Shown piece after piece: positions 1 to 12,700 of a stretch of DNA of 64,000 bases. The DNA is from Burhinus oedicnemus (lineage: Eukaryota; Chordata; Aves; Charadriiformes; Burhinidae): positions 1,594,302-1,658,301 of the forward strand of contig VFFE01009152.1 of the NCBI GenBank assembly GCA_008921705.1, given 5' to 3'. The notes below the pieces were generated by a model. It was not told the origin of the DNA, searched no databases, and saw only the letters and a list, made by a program, of their open reading frames with translations. The position numbers and the translations under genes are program-made. Every line of letters begins with the position of its first letter. The first letter of the stretch is position 1.

Positions 1-1082
1 CCTGGAGAAACTGGCTGCTCATGGCATCTACGGGTATACTCTTCACCGGATAAAAAACTGGCGGGATGGCTGGGCCCAAAGAGCTGCGGTGAATGGAGTT
101 AAATCCAGTTGGCAGCCGGTCACAAATGATGTTCCCCAGGGCTCAGTATTGGGGCCACTTCTCTTTAATATCTTTATCAATGATCTGGACGAGGGGATCA
201 AGTGCACCCTCAGTAAGTTTGAAGATGACAGCAAGTTGGGTGGGAGTGTTGATCTGCTTGAGAGTAGGAAAGCTCTACAAAGGGATCTGGACAGGCTGGA
301 TTGATGGGCCAAGGCCAGTGGTATGAGGTTCAACAAGGCCAAGTGCCAGGTCCTGCACTTGGGTCACAACAACCCCATGCAGCGCTACAGGCTTGAGGAA
401 GAGTAGCTGGAAAGCTGCCTGGAGGAAAAGGACTTGGGGCCATTTGTTGACAGCCGGCTGAATATGAGCCGGCAGTGTGCCCACGTGGCCAAGAAGGCCA
501 ATAGCATCCTGGCTTGTATCAGTAATAGTGTGGCCAGCAGGAGTAGGGAAGTGATTGATCCCCTGGTGAGGCCACACCTCGAATACTATATTCAGTTTTG
601 GGCCCCTCACTACAAGAAAGACATTGAGATTCTGGAGCGAGTCCAGAGAAAAGCAACGAAGCTGCTGAAGGGTCTAGAGAAGTCTTATGAGGAGCAGCTG
701 AGGGAACTGCAGTTGTTTAGCCTGGAGAAAAGGAGGCTCAGGGGAGACCATGTCGCTCTCTACAACTACCTGAAAGGAGGTTGTAGCAAGGTAGCTGTCG
801 GTCTGTTCTCCCAAGTAACAAGCGATAGAACAAGAGGAAACGGCCTCAAGTTGCACCAGGGGAGGTTTAGGATGCATATTAGGAAAAATTTCTTCCCAGA
901 AAGGGTTATTAAGCATTGGAACAGGCTGCCCAGGGAAGTGGTTGACTCACCATCCCTGGAGGTATTTAAAACACCTGCTTAGGGACATGGTTCAGTGGTG
1001 GACTTGGCAGTGCTAGGTTAAGAGTTGGACTTGATGATCTTAAAGGTCTCGTCCAACCTAAATGATTCTATGATTCCATGAT
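1..1082 (+). mobile_element. CR1 LINE fragment (RT C-terminal part and 3' end)
   Basis: The conceptual translation shows the late reverse-transcriptase blocks of CR1 retrotransposons: a [18 protein letters not shown] block near 135-195, a degenerate FEDD where the catalytic motif should be (about 220-231), and then the usual C-terminal region with KRRLRGD and [10 protein letters not shown]. One reading frame is kept through most of it but is broken by TGA at 302-304 and TAG at 404-406, and a few codons are missing near 563. The 3' end carries the ATTCTATGATTCCATGAT tail at about 1064-1082. The element is dead, runs antisense to POLK and is cut by the window start. Confidence 0.93.
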
Positions 1083-3296
1083 ATATTTTATTGATTTCTT
1101 TCTGCAGTGGCTGAAGAGAGTTCATAAGCAGTTTCATTTTTTGTTTGGAAAAAAATACAAGATTATTTAACCAAAGCAATTGCATTGTTTTTTGTTTGAG
1201 GAGAGTCATAACTGCTTTGCTCTTAATATGACTTGAGCTTGGCTGAGATCGGAAGAATTGGCTAGGAGACTGGACATAACTTCCAGAAAAGCAACAAGGT
1301 TTAATGGCCTGTTGCTGTAGCAGCAGAAAACCATCAAAATTTTGGCATTATTTTGGTTTCATATCAGAGTGAAGGTCAGATGCTCCCTTTTTTTGTAGAA
1401 ATAAAAATCTTTTGTAGAAGTTTTTTCAATATTCTCCAAAGAAAATCAGGGTTCTGGAGTATTTGGTTCTAGAACTATGAGCCTGGAGAGCTTCTTGTCT
1501 TCAACTGCAGTCATGGTAGAACAAGTAATGTCAGCAGCCCTTTGTCTGACTCCACAAACTTTACTATTATGGTTTCACATTATAAGTGCTTGTTTGTGTT
1601 TCTGGTAACAAAAATGTCAGAGAAGTATGACTCCACATCACTCCACATCAGTGGAGCACATGACTCCACATCAGTGACACTTATTTTGTAAAGGCTATGC
1701 TAGTTGTTTCTTTCTATTCCATTAATGCTTTTTAGTAGCAGTGTACTCTTGACTATCCGCTTAATGGCTATTTTTGAATACTGATAACATATATGTTCCG
1801 GTTTGTGCATCAATCAACCATTTGTATGACTCCTCCTTTTTTATTATTCCTGATTGGATATACAGTTGTGGATGTGGTTCCAACTCCATCTTCCAGAGCC
1901 AACTGTAATCCAGTCATATCTTAAGCATTACTGTAACTCCTGCAGTGCTCATGACTTTATACATTTTTAGTCTTATAAAACAATCATGTAACTAGAGCTT
2001 ACACACACTGTCTTTGCAGACAATTTCTCATCTTTCTGATGCACAGGACTCACTACAGTATTTTAGGAAACGTATTTGCAAAATACAAATAACCTTTAGA
2101 ACAGCAAGTTTATTTATTCTACACCTCCTTAAGTCATAAGATTATTACTACTTATTTGCAAAATTATCATGTTGAATTGTAAAGGAAAAATACACACCTA
2201 AAACATACAATTCGGTCTAGCAAACCTAGTACCACTTTTCACACATTTTACTCAAGTTAAAAAAAAGTAAGTCCTCCAAGTCCAAATCATTAGCAGCATA
2301 CCTTTTATGCACAGGCGAGCAGCAGAGGAAGTTAACGTGTAAACTAAGAAATTGGAGGTAGAGAGTATATGGGAGGAGGAATTATGCAAGGACTTAAATA
2401 TCTACACTTTCAATGGGTGCATCTTATCTGAATCTTACATAAGTTATCTGAAGTTATAACATATAACTTACATGTTATAAGTTATCTGAAGCTTATAAAT
2501 TATATGCATGTGTGACTAGTATCCCCGACACCTCACCCTGGTAATGTGGTTAGCATAACTAGTGCCATTTTATAAGGCAAGCAGCCATTCTCTGCAACCA
2601 AGCGGGTCACTGCATTATCAGGCCGTGAAGGTCCTGTGCACCAAGCAGACAAACCAAACAGATTTCTGCTTCCCCTTCCTACTGGCCTCAAGATTCCTAG
2701 GTTCCAGGCCGATTACTCCTTTTCTTGCCAGCCTTGAAGGTCCCAGATGCCCGGCCAACCTAGTAGTGTTGATGACCCCACCACAGAACAGGAAAAAGTG
2801 TAACAGCACTCAGAGCACTGTCTATAGAACCAAGCACTCACAAGTCCTAAGGGGACTTGGACCACAACTGCTGCTGGGCAGTGAGAATGTGACCCTCCAG
2901 TGGCCAAGGATGCCTCCACCATTGTCTGCTTCCTCCAAGGACTGAGGGGGTGACTTGTATTCTTTTACATGATTTTTGAGTCTAGATTAATATTGTTATA
3001 TTGATACAGCAAACCATGTATTAAGATCTGACCCAATCTGCAGAGGGTCCAGGTGCTTAAAAATTTTAAGTTAAGTTGTATTATAAATTCTGTATTACAC
3101 TACTTATAGATTGTACTACACTGATTCTGCTTGTAGAAATCCTGTGCTATACTAATCAGAATTCCCTGTTAAGAAAATAAAGCTTTAAATTGTAACCATG
3201 ATTTAGTGCTGTCATCACTCTGCCAAAGATCCCTAAAAGAAACCATCTGTCCCCTCAGCATCAGTTGACCACATGAACAGAGAGTAATTTGCTTAC
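1083..3296 (-). other. POLK: POLK intron 6 (partial), no exon found
   Basis: This lies downstream of exon 6 in POLK sense and is mostly AT-rich. It holds a short duplication of a GACTCCACATCA unit at about 1628-1680, a duplicated TAAGTTATCTGAAG unit at 2439-2500, and a GC-richer open stretch at 2530-2945. I looked for the kappa helix that follows the insert (the EIRFRIEQKT region) and did not see it. Confidence 0.6.
2530..2945. other. unexplained GC-richer open stretch
   Basis: About 400 bases are richer in GC than the surrounding intron and are open for 127 codons on plus (2562-2945) and partly on minus. The translation matches nothing I know, has no splice or promoter support, and is not a POLK exon. 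It could be an old unrecognised repeat. Confidence 0.3.
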
Positions 3297-3450
3297 CTTT
3301 TTCTGTAGTGCTTTCTGTGTTAAAAAAGAATCTTCTCTTGTCTTCAGGCCAGTTCAGCCTTTCCTCCAAGTGCTCTGTTATGTTCAGGTAGGCTTCATCT
3401 AGGCCCACAGGCATAAAATTGGGATCGTAGTCAGTCAGTATTTCTCTAAC
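3297..3450 (-). CDS. POLK: POLK exon 6 (catalytic Asp-Glu pair)
   Basis: This 154-base exon encodes 51 residues plus one base. [13 protein letters not shown] leads into [10 protein letters not shown], whose Asp-Glu pair supplies the second set of metal ligands, followed by [16 protein letters not shown]. In the human protein the residue two before the Asp is Ser; here it is Gly. The acceptor is TTTATCAAG, weak in pyrimidines, and the donor is AAG|GTAAGC, phase 1. I could not find the next coding exon between this one and the window start. Confidence 0.94.
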
Positions 3451-6400
3451 CTTGATAAACATACAGTGAAAGTTTAAAGCCTTGTTGCTGTAAGAGCAGA
3501 TCTTGACACACAATTATGAGGTGAACAAATGTACTCTAAAACTTCAAGATGACCAATCAATATTAAAGATATTTGTAGAACAAATTATTCACTTATATTG
3601 GAAAATTATAGTACTGCTTCTCACAAGTAGCAAGATATCAATAATAAGTGAGAACTACACAGATTTTGAGCAGTGTATTTTACTGCAGAGGTCATTAAGA
3701 TCAGTGTATAAGGACTCCACAGGCACTAGGTTCACAGACACTGCAGTAACCACCTCAATAAAACTCTGGGGACCTGGGGACTCAGCAAAGCAGACACGCC
3801 ATATATGCAAAGGTTAAAAAAGAAAACACTCAAGTTTTAAAATTACATTCAAACTAAAGTTATGGACAACGTTTTAGACCACTGGTTAATGCCACAGACA
3901 AAACTTGTTAGAAAAATGTTTAGTGATAAGTGCGTCTTCCCAAAAGGCAACATAATAAATTAAATGGTCAAAATAAAATCTCTACCTTTTCTCTTCTTTA
4001 CTTTTTTTTTTTTTTTTTTTTTTTTAAACATGGNNNNNNNNNNNNNNNNNNNNTGACTGTGTTGTTTTCTCTATCAGTTTTGGTGAAATTCTTAGGTACC
4101 ACAACATTTGTTCACATGCACTTCATTTTTCTGAAACTAATTAGATAGAATTCACTGCTTAACTTTTAATGACAAAATAAAATAAATTTAAATATTTTCA
4201 ATCCAAATCCCAAGAGAAAAACATGAAAAACCAAATCATCCTGAACCTCTAATACTTTACCCCATCAAACAAATGAAACACAGATCATGAAATCCAAGAT
4301 CTTAACAAGCTGAAACCCATTCCAAAATACTCATATTTATATATGCTTTTTTACAACAGAAGTGAGAAAAATCTAGTAAGATCAAAATTAGTAACTGCCT
4401 TACTTTATGTGAAGAGATTGAGGCTTCATAAAAATAAATAAATAAATCTTGGCATAATTTTACTGAAGTCAGAAGACTCGCACCATGCCCTAGTTTAAGA
4501 CCTACAAAAGATCTGCTTGTGTATTTTTTTTTTTTAAAACTGGATTTGGGGTATCCTAAGTATTTCTCCTGGCACTAAGTAAAATGACTTCTGTTAAAGC
4601 AACATGTGATTTCTCTTCTCCCTAAGTTTTTGCTCTTTATTTCAAGTCCCTTCTTTTAAAACAAATGAATCTCTGTTTAGAACTCACTAATACTCTTTGC
4701 TTCTCTCTCCAGTAATTATAATTTGAAATTATGATTATGCATTGTATGAAATTATTATCTCCATGCTTCCCATGTACTTGCAGCTTCCTAGTCATTACAT
4801 TACGCTTCATGGTTTTGAAATTTTAAGAATAATAAGGCTCAAGTGGTATCACTAGCTGACTAAACAGTTTTAAAAATCTCTATCAGCATTGCTATTGACT
4901 TCATTAAAATGGCAAGATGGATGAATGGAATGTTTTTCCATCTCCTTGTCCAAAAGCACCAATGTTTTGTTTAATTTATGTTCAAAGCCACATCACTGAA
5001 GAGTTTAATATTTAAATTACTGCTTTTCACACTATCTAGAACTGATGTATTGATAGAGTCTAAAACCAAGTACACTGACTATCGGTTGGAGAGCAGTTTC
5101 AGACTTACCTCTTTACTCACTTTGCCGTATTTTTCAAAGTTTAATGGTACTATAGTTAGATGTGGACATAGCTTTTTAGCAATAAATCCAGGCATGGCTG
5201 CACGTACACCAAATCTCCTAGCGTGGTAATTTGACGTAGACTTAGGAGAGATTAAATAAGTTTAGTGTTTAGTAATCGAGTTTTTCTTGAAGTTCAGTGT
5301 TAAATAATCAAGTTCTAATCACATATCTTCAAGCAGAGAAGATTGACAAGGCTGAGAGTTTATATGCATTCCTGTCCCCCACCTTTCAATCTGTTAACAT
5401 ACTTCAAACTTTCATCAGTACACTTTTTACTGAAAAATAAAATCGAGCCTATATGGTCTAGACTAAGAACAGATGTTTCCTCTCTTATTTTCGTTATTTT
5501 TTTCCACACTTACAAAAATTCTCTATGTACCAGTGTCATTATATTATGTTATTATTGCATGGTTTATTAGGCTTTAGATACATGTAATTTATTTCTGTAT
5601 TAGCTTGACATTCGGCCTTACCAACATACTCATTGATCCCACTGCTATAGGCTTTTCCTTCAGCTCTGGATTGTCTCTCATTTCCACAGCTGCATAGAAG
5701 GCATCCATGTCAATGTGTACAATCGTACTGCTAAGGTTACGGCTCTGTTCCAGTTCTATCACGAGTCTGTCCACCTGAACAGAATAAATCAATAATTGAA
5801 AAACTATTAACCTGGCAGAAGCACAACAGTACAGATGATCCTAAAAACTCAAATGCATCCACCATATAATTAAAAAAAACAACCCCAAAACCCACCAAAC
5901 CAGCACCAACAAAAACCAACCAAGTTTCTGATGAAACTTGCTCTCAGAGAGAGAACTGCTGCAGCAAATAGTACAAAAATCCCCAAAAACCCAATGAAAA
6001 AAAACTCCAACCCAACAAACAACAAAAACCCACCTATGTGGGGAAAAAAAGATATATCATCTGATTCAGATAGAAACTTTGTAAGACCACCGAATATGCA
6101 GCTTTAGCTATTGTGATACAGGGTATTTGAAAAAAACTGAAAATATCCTATTAGAGAATTTCCAACACTCCTAAGTTAAGCTATCACACTTCAGAGAATT
6201 GGCCTAAACAGGTGAAGGGAATAAAAACAGCTCACAGGGCAGATCCACCTATTTTGTCTAGTCAGAAATGAGGTCTCAAACAACCAGGTTCATTTACTGC
6301 TAGGTAAGCTACTGCTAATCCCTTCACAAAATTCCTCAACATTTGTTACAGGAATCCATATCATGTAAGGTTGTATTGCTAGCAAAACTGCAAGGTGACT

Positions 6401-6745
6401 TTTAAAGAAAAGCCCATACACAGAAAGTGCATTTCACTCCAAGAGTTACTAGTCTATTAGTAAGAGTGAGCAGTACTCCAGCTTCATCTGCTCCACGGTG
6501 TTGTGAGGCAGAGGCTGAGCACACAGACCGCTCCACAAAATACGTTAATTGTGCTTAATTTGCTTGCATTCCTTTACCAAACCACCTGCAGATCATGTGC
6601 TTGTTTCTGAAGTATTTTTCAACTATGCATGAGGTATGAACTGTGAGTGTCACCAGAAAGCATGAGCGCATTATTTGACAGGCAATTTTTAAGGTCTACT
6701 GATTTAAGATGACCACGTTGGCAGTACCACACATCATTCTAGAAG

Positions 6746-6776
<31 letters not shown>

Positions 6777-9700
6777 CAAGGAAGTGCTATCAAACTATGA
6801 TTATCTAACCACACTAACGACTATGCTAACCTCTTTTTACACAACAAAAGGTTGCTAATGCTAGACAAAAAACCCACCAAATAGGCATAATAGAGCTCAA
6901 GAAACGCAAGCAGGGAAAAGGAACCAAAGTTTCACTTTGCTTGCAAGCACAAGGACACACATACACATTCATGACATCAATGTACCTTTAGAGAAATATT
7001 TCTGGATTGATTGCAATGTGTTTATGGTCCTGGAGAGGAGTGTTTAAGTACAATTTGCACAGTTACTTGAAGACCATTTCTCTTTTTTGCCCTCGACAGA
7101 GCTGCTCAATAAAAAACATTAAAACCTTATCCAAAAAAATGTATTTGGAGCTGAAGACACCTGAACCAAGCAAGTGGCTATGAATGTTCAAACTAAATTG
7201 CTGAGTAATGATTTAAAAAGTCTTTTCTCTGTTTTGTTCCAAGTTGATTTGAGGGACAAAAGGCTAGAATGAGGCCTCAAACGAGGCTATTCCATACAGA
7301 CGAACACAGTATGCTCCTTGCGGCTGAGAAAACTGGTTTAGACGAATTAAAAGCACAAGGGGAAAGCCATTCAAACAAGAACCAAAAAAGCGGGGAATTC
7401 ACATTTTCATTACAGTACTAATTCAGCAAGGATTCAAGTCACACTATAATCATGAAAAGCATCCTTATTTTAAACTATACTTTGCAGATAATTTTCAGAT
7501 TATTCTCAAATTCAAATTGCTTAATTAATTAATACTATCATTTGCTCCTCTAGTTACATAACTTCTGTATTTCAGTTTATCATATTTATAACAAACTTCT
7601 TTTTGCTTTTTCTCCCTAAATGTATTTCTAACATGATAGTTACTGACTAGCTAACATATGCATCTAAAGAATGAAATAAAATTACATTAAAGTAATCTGA
7701 AATACAAAAAGATAACTCCAGCAAAAGCAACTGATACAAGTAATATGCCAAAACAAAACACACCCAGAGATACTCAGAGAATTTAGGGCACTTACAAATG
7801 TTTCCTTAGTGAGATAACAAAGTTATGGAATAGTTCCTTAGAGGCAAGCCAGGTTGACAAGTTTTTAAAACTTGCTTTCGATTTTCCTTTGACGATAAAA
7901 AAGAGGTACTAAGTGGGGTTTTTTATTTCTAAGATAGATGAAAAAACCCTAAAAAGTACCAACTGTAATCAGAAGTTTAATTTTGCTTATAGTGACTTTT
8001 AGACAACTTAAAGAGTAACCGCTTATTCTTCTTATCCCATGACATAAAATACAAGTTTTCTATCTTAAATTGCTTTGTCAAAGACAAAAAGATTACTCAA
8101 AATTTCTTTTATATTTGTAAAGCACCTGAAAAGGTGAAGAGATAACAAGCACTGATACTATTTTAAGACAATAGTAACTATTTACAGAATAAACATCTGG
8201 TATAAAACCCACCTGGATAACACCAGCAAACACTAGCAGCTGGATACTTCTTAAAGTATTATTAACTAGTGCTGAATTTCAAGCAATTCCACTCTAGGTT
8301 GGTAGGACAACCTAACTCTGTCACAGAAATGTTTTCAAAAATTAAGTAGTACATGATATTGTACAGTATATAATTTCCTTTAAAAGATTACGGTGACATT
8401 CATTAGGAAAACTTCAAATTATCTTTCACATTTAAGATTATTAAAAAGAAAATCACATAAAAAAACAACAAACAAACCCCCCAAAGAAATATTTGTACAT
8501 GGAAATGCCAGTTTTGAAAAGACCTACAAGTACTTTCTAATCTCCAATATTTCCAAAATCAATGGTGGCGAGTGCCCTTCTGCAAAGAAGGAAAACCGTA
8601 AAAATACAAGAAATACCCTCACAAATTCCTTGGCATACACACACTCTAGTCATGAGAAACACAACATTACGTTGCAGATTCTACATTTCATTTATTTTAC
8701 ACTGTTATTTTACATTTCTACATTTTATTTTACACTGTTACACTGTTTCCACCGTGTAACCAGGATATTGTCCAGCAAACTCAGTAAGTGGGGATATTGT
8801 TTGTTTGTTTGATTTCACATTACAGCACTCACATCAACTGCCATCTTAGCAAGCTGTAGCTGAACACCTAACCATCCTACAAACAAGCCTTGATCTGCAG
8901 ATGAGAACTTGCAGCATTCATGGCAAGTAGATATACGGATACCTTGTAATTCTGGAGTACCTCCCACTTACAAATTTTAGGAGAACAAATTCTCTCATGG
9001 TATATCAGAAGGTAGGACTAAAAAGCTTTAAAGAACTTAACAAACAACAATAAAGAAGAAAATAAGATAATGAGAGCTGACTATATCTGTACCTGAAGAC
9101 CTAGAGAAGCTGATTAAACAATACACAGCACACATTAAGAAAACGAAATAGGACAAACAAGACTTGCAAAGTTAAAGGTGGAGATTATGGCCTGGGGAAG
9201 AGTAGCTGGCAGGCAAGTGACAGGAAAAGAGGGAGGTGTTTAGGATATCAGACACAGACAGATAAAGACTGGCTGGGCCAGGAGACCGGGGACTTCAGTG
9301 GGGACTCTAGGGGCATAGACAAGGACTGCTTTCGAAAGAGGACTGATGGTAATCTGGGGATGGGACAAGAAAAGGAAAATCCAGAATAGGATAAATTAAA
9401 AGAAAGGAAAGGAGAGAGTAAAAGGGTCAGAACTTGTGATGAAGAAATGAGGGCAACAACAAGCTTGAACCAGAACTTATCTGCATACAGACGATGGAAC
9501 CAAAATCCAGGATTTTGAGATGTTTCTATAGCAGCAAAGATCTAAAATTAGCCAGCAAAAAAGTGTGCATGTTATCCCCCTCTAATGACAGTTCTCATGC
9601 AGTATGGCAGCTGACTTAACAGTTACTCCATTGGAAATAAAGATGACTGCTATTTGAGCAAGTAGCATAAAGATTTCAAACACAGGGTTTGAAACTCAGG

Positions 9701-12700
9701 TCTCAGTAAGACTCAGATGAAAGAATTTCTCTCCTTTTTTAAGCTTCTTTTTTCTTCTACAGAAAGCAATTTTCATGCAAAACAACAATATTCATACAAG
9801 GTAACATGTTGCAAGATCAAAGGATCAAGTTCAGAAAAACAGCATGAGGATAGTCAAAGCAATTCAAATTTATTGGCCTTCACTGCATGCACGATATATT
9901 CTTTAATTGCATAACCATTCACTAATTTTATAGGATCTGTGTCATTCATGTCTTTCATTTCGTAAGAAAGACTATTCTCTGTAAAATGAAAAGTTCTGTG
10001 GTGAAGGAAGGATGGAATTGAAAGTATTTTTTCACAATTAAACGACTTAAAAGCTACTCCAGAAAACTAAAAAAAAAACCCCAACAAACAAAAAAACAAA
10101 ACCAAAAAACAAGGGACAGAAACATAATCGATTGAAGTTAAAAATCACCTAAAACCAGCTGAGCCATATAGGTTTATAACAAACTTTTCACAGGTACTCA
10201 GTAATTGCAAGATTTTCTGGGCACAAATTCGAGACACTAGCATCTAATTTACAGAATTAATTTGCAAATCTGCAATGAACAAGAAAAGATTGTACACCAA
10301 AGCTTGGGACCTATAATCCTCACAATGACATTCAAAATTAGTGGACGTGTTTAATCTTTGTGTGCTTTGGCTCCTCATCTACAAAACAAAAATAACACTC
10401 TACTTTGCTGGTGTATTGCAAGAATAATTTAAAGAATTCATACTATGTGGTGTACAACATAGAAAAGCCTGTGAGGAAGTCAGTAATTCCACATGCAAAG
10501 CTGGATTAGACTAGTGTACACTAAATAAAGCTTGTGGCCACCCATTGAACAATGAGGACAACCGTAAATATTGAATAATTGCCCACTTAGTGAACACTGT
10601 CTGCACTGTGCACTGAATGAAGCAGAAATCCTGTTAGGAAAAAATAGCAAGCCATGATGTAATTAAATACTGAATCACAGTACAAATGAGAAAGGAAAGG
10701 AATTAGTCTTCTACAAGCAACTTTAATTCTGTTACGCCTAAGAATGTCTACTGTACAACCTTGGTGCTGTTGTTTTCTTTTAACAACCTTTCATATACAG
10801 TAATACTTTGGATACTATTATCCATCATTAGCATTTGAGAAGAGAAATAGCCTCTTCGACTCTCTAGTTCAGGACGCTTGTATTTCTTGTGACCGCTTGG
10901 CATGATGATTTTTTCATTAATTAGCATAAATAAGGGATGAATTACATCCAGAAGAATTTACGACTGTGATCCCCCTCAACCCATTGCAGGCCACTGAACA
11001 CAAATATGTTACAGAAAGTAAGCTCAAGGCTGACATGTTAGTTGTTAACAAGGTATTTAACAAAACTTTTACATAAACCATAATGACATCCCTTTAAACT
11101 GACCAGGCTTAAAAGAACAGGAATTACTTCACCTCATTTTACTCATTTAGAGAGCATTTCGAAGTGATTTTACAATCTATTCTTCAAACAAGTTTTGATT
11201 AAGATTACATCATCAAAACACTGTGCACTTTTACTTGCATGACAAACATCAAAATGGTAGTTAATACTGTGCTTATCACCAGAATTTAAAGCAATAAACT
11301 AGAACGCACCAAAATGTTTATCATTCGTCATCTACTCCAAAAAGACTTTACAATATTAGTACCTGCAGCTGTGCTTTCAAGAGCTGTTGTGCTGTAATTT
11401 TCTCTTTCAGCTGCATCATTTTTTCAATTCGTTGGTTAACTTGTTGATCTTTTTTAAGTTCATTTTCATAAAATCTAGAACCCTGGAAGAAAATTGCAAA
11501 AACACTAAGATTTATATAATTTTTTTTCTATAAACAATCACATTTGATCTTTAAATACAGAAAATGTAAAACAGTAACAGTTTCTAATGCATACTTTGGA
11601 TTTTCGTATAAATGATACACAAAAGAGACAAGTGGTGCTTTACACCTCTCTCCTCAGATGACATCAATATATTTCTCCTTCTCAGATTCCCTGTACTCAG
11701 AGGAGTGTAAGAAACTATTCAGAGAACTTGCTATGTTTACTGTGTTTACTTGTTCTAACACTTTACAACAAAAATACCAAAACAGTAGATACAAGTCAAA
11801 CTATTCTTTGCAATACCTCCAAGACAAGGAGTATAGACCTCTAAAAAAAATTATTTCAGCATTTTGCCATTTTCCACTTACTACATGGGAATAAATAATG
11901 ACATTGTAAAAGTAAATCCACTTATAATGTTGAGTATTTCATTGACCACTTAATCTTGAAGGACACTGCAGAATTAGAAGCTATTTGGAAGAGGATGATG
12001 AAAAGCAAATGGGTATAAAAAAGCCCTCTTGCTCTGAAGTATGTAACTGCTCCTTCAAGAAAAGGAATGAATAAAAGGAGATGTAATGAAAACAAAAAGA
12101 CAACAACCATGTACAGAATGTATAATGTGACTTCCCTTCCTGACTCATAATGAAGAAAAGAAAGTACATAAATGAAATAGAAAAGAGGAAAATTCAAAAC
12201 CAGGAAATAAAATATCTTTCTTGCAACATCTACTTAGCTTACAAGAGAAATAACATTTGCAGGAAGAGGTAATGTCTTTTATTGAACCACCTGATAAGAT
12301 CTGCTAAAGTGGACAAATTTTTAGCTCAAAGCCTCTGACTACTAAACTGTCAATGATGTCAAGAATTCAGCCATAGTGAAGTAAGAATCAGGCATTTATA
12401 TAAAAAGCAAAAATATCCACTTTTATAATAATGATAAAAAGGATGAACAGCAAGAATATAACTTGTCATGTCTCATTGCTCAGAAGAAACCCCTAATTAG
12501 AAGAAATTAGGGTGTGTTTTCTTTCAGTACCAGACATGCATTTCATCTTTTCTCCCCTCTCCAACCAAACACAACTTGTTGAGGCTCACTGAAAGAAGTA
12601 CCAAAATGTTAGTGTGGGAAGCAACACAGTACTTAAGACTGTTAGTAAGCTGTGGGGTTTTTTTTAAGTCTCTTGCAGTATTTCACAGTTGAAATGCTAT

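Larger units (their letters stand above)
5775..11362 (-). other. POLK: POLK intron 3
   Basis: A 5.6-kb AT-rich intron. It contains A/C-rich low-complexity tracts near 5868-6035, 8455-8485 and 10065-10115, a 24-base A run at 6745-6768, a short tandem duplication at 8680-8745, and a purine-rich GC-richer block at about 9180-9480. There is no recognisable coding exon; the small open frames here are isolated and show no family resemblance. Confidence 0.75.

Noticed and set aside
1083..3296. search for POLK exon 7
   Set aside because: No conserved kappa motif was seen on the minus strand, so the exon is taken to lie beyond the window start.
5868..6035. A/C-rich tracts as CRISPR-like or telomere-like repeats
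   Set aside because: The units are irregular CAAA/CCCAAA runs without fixed period or spacers, a common low-complexity type in bird introns.
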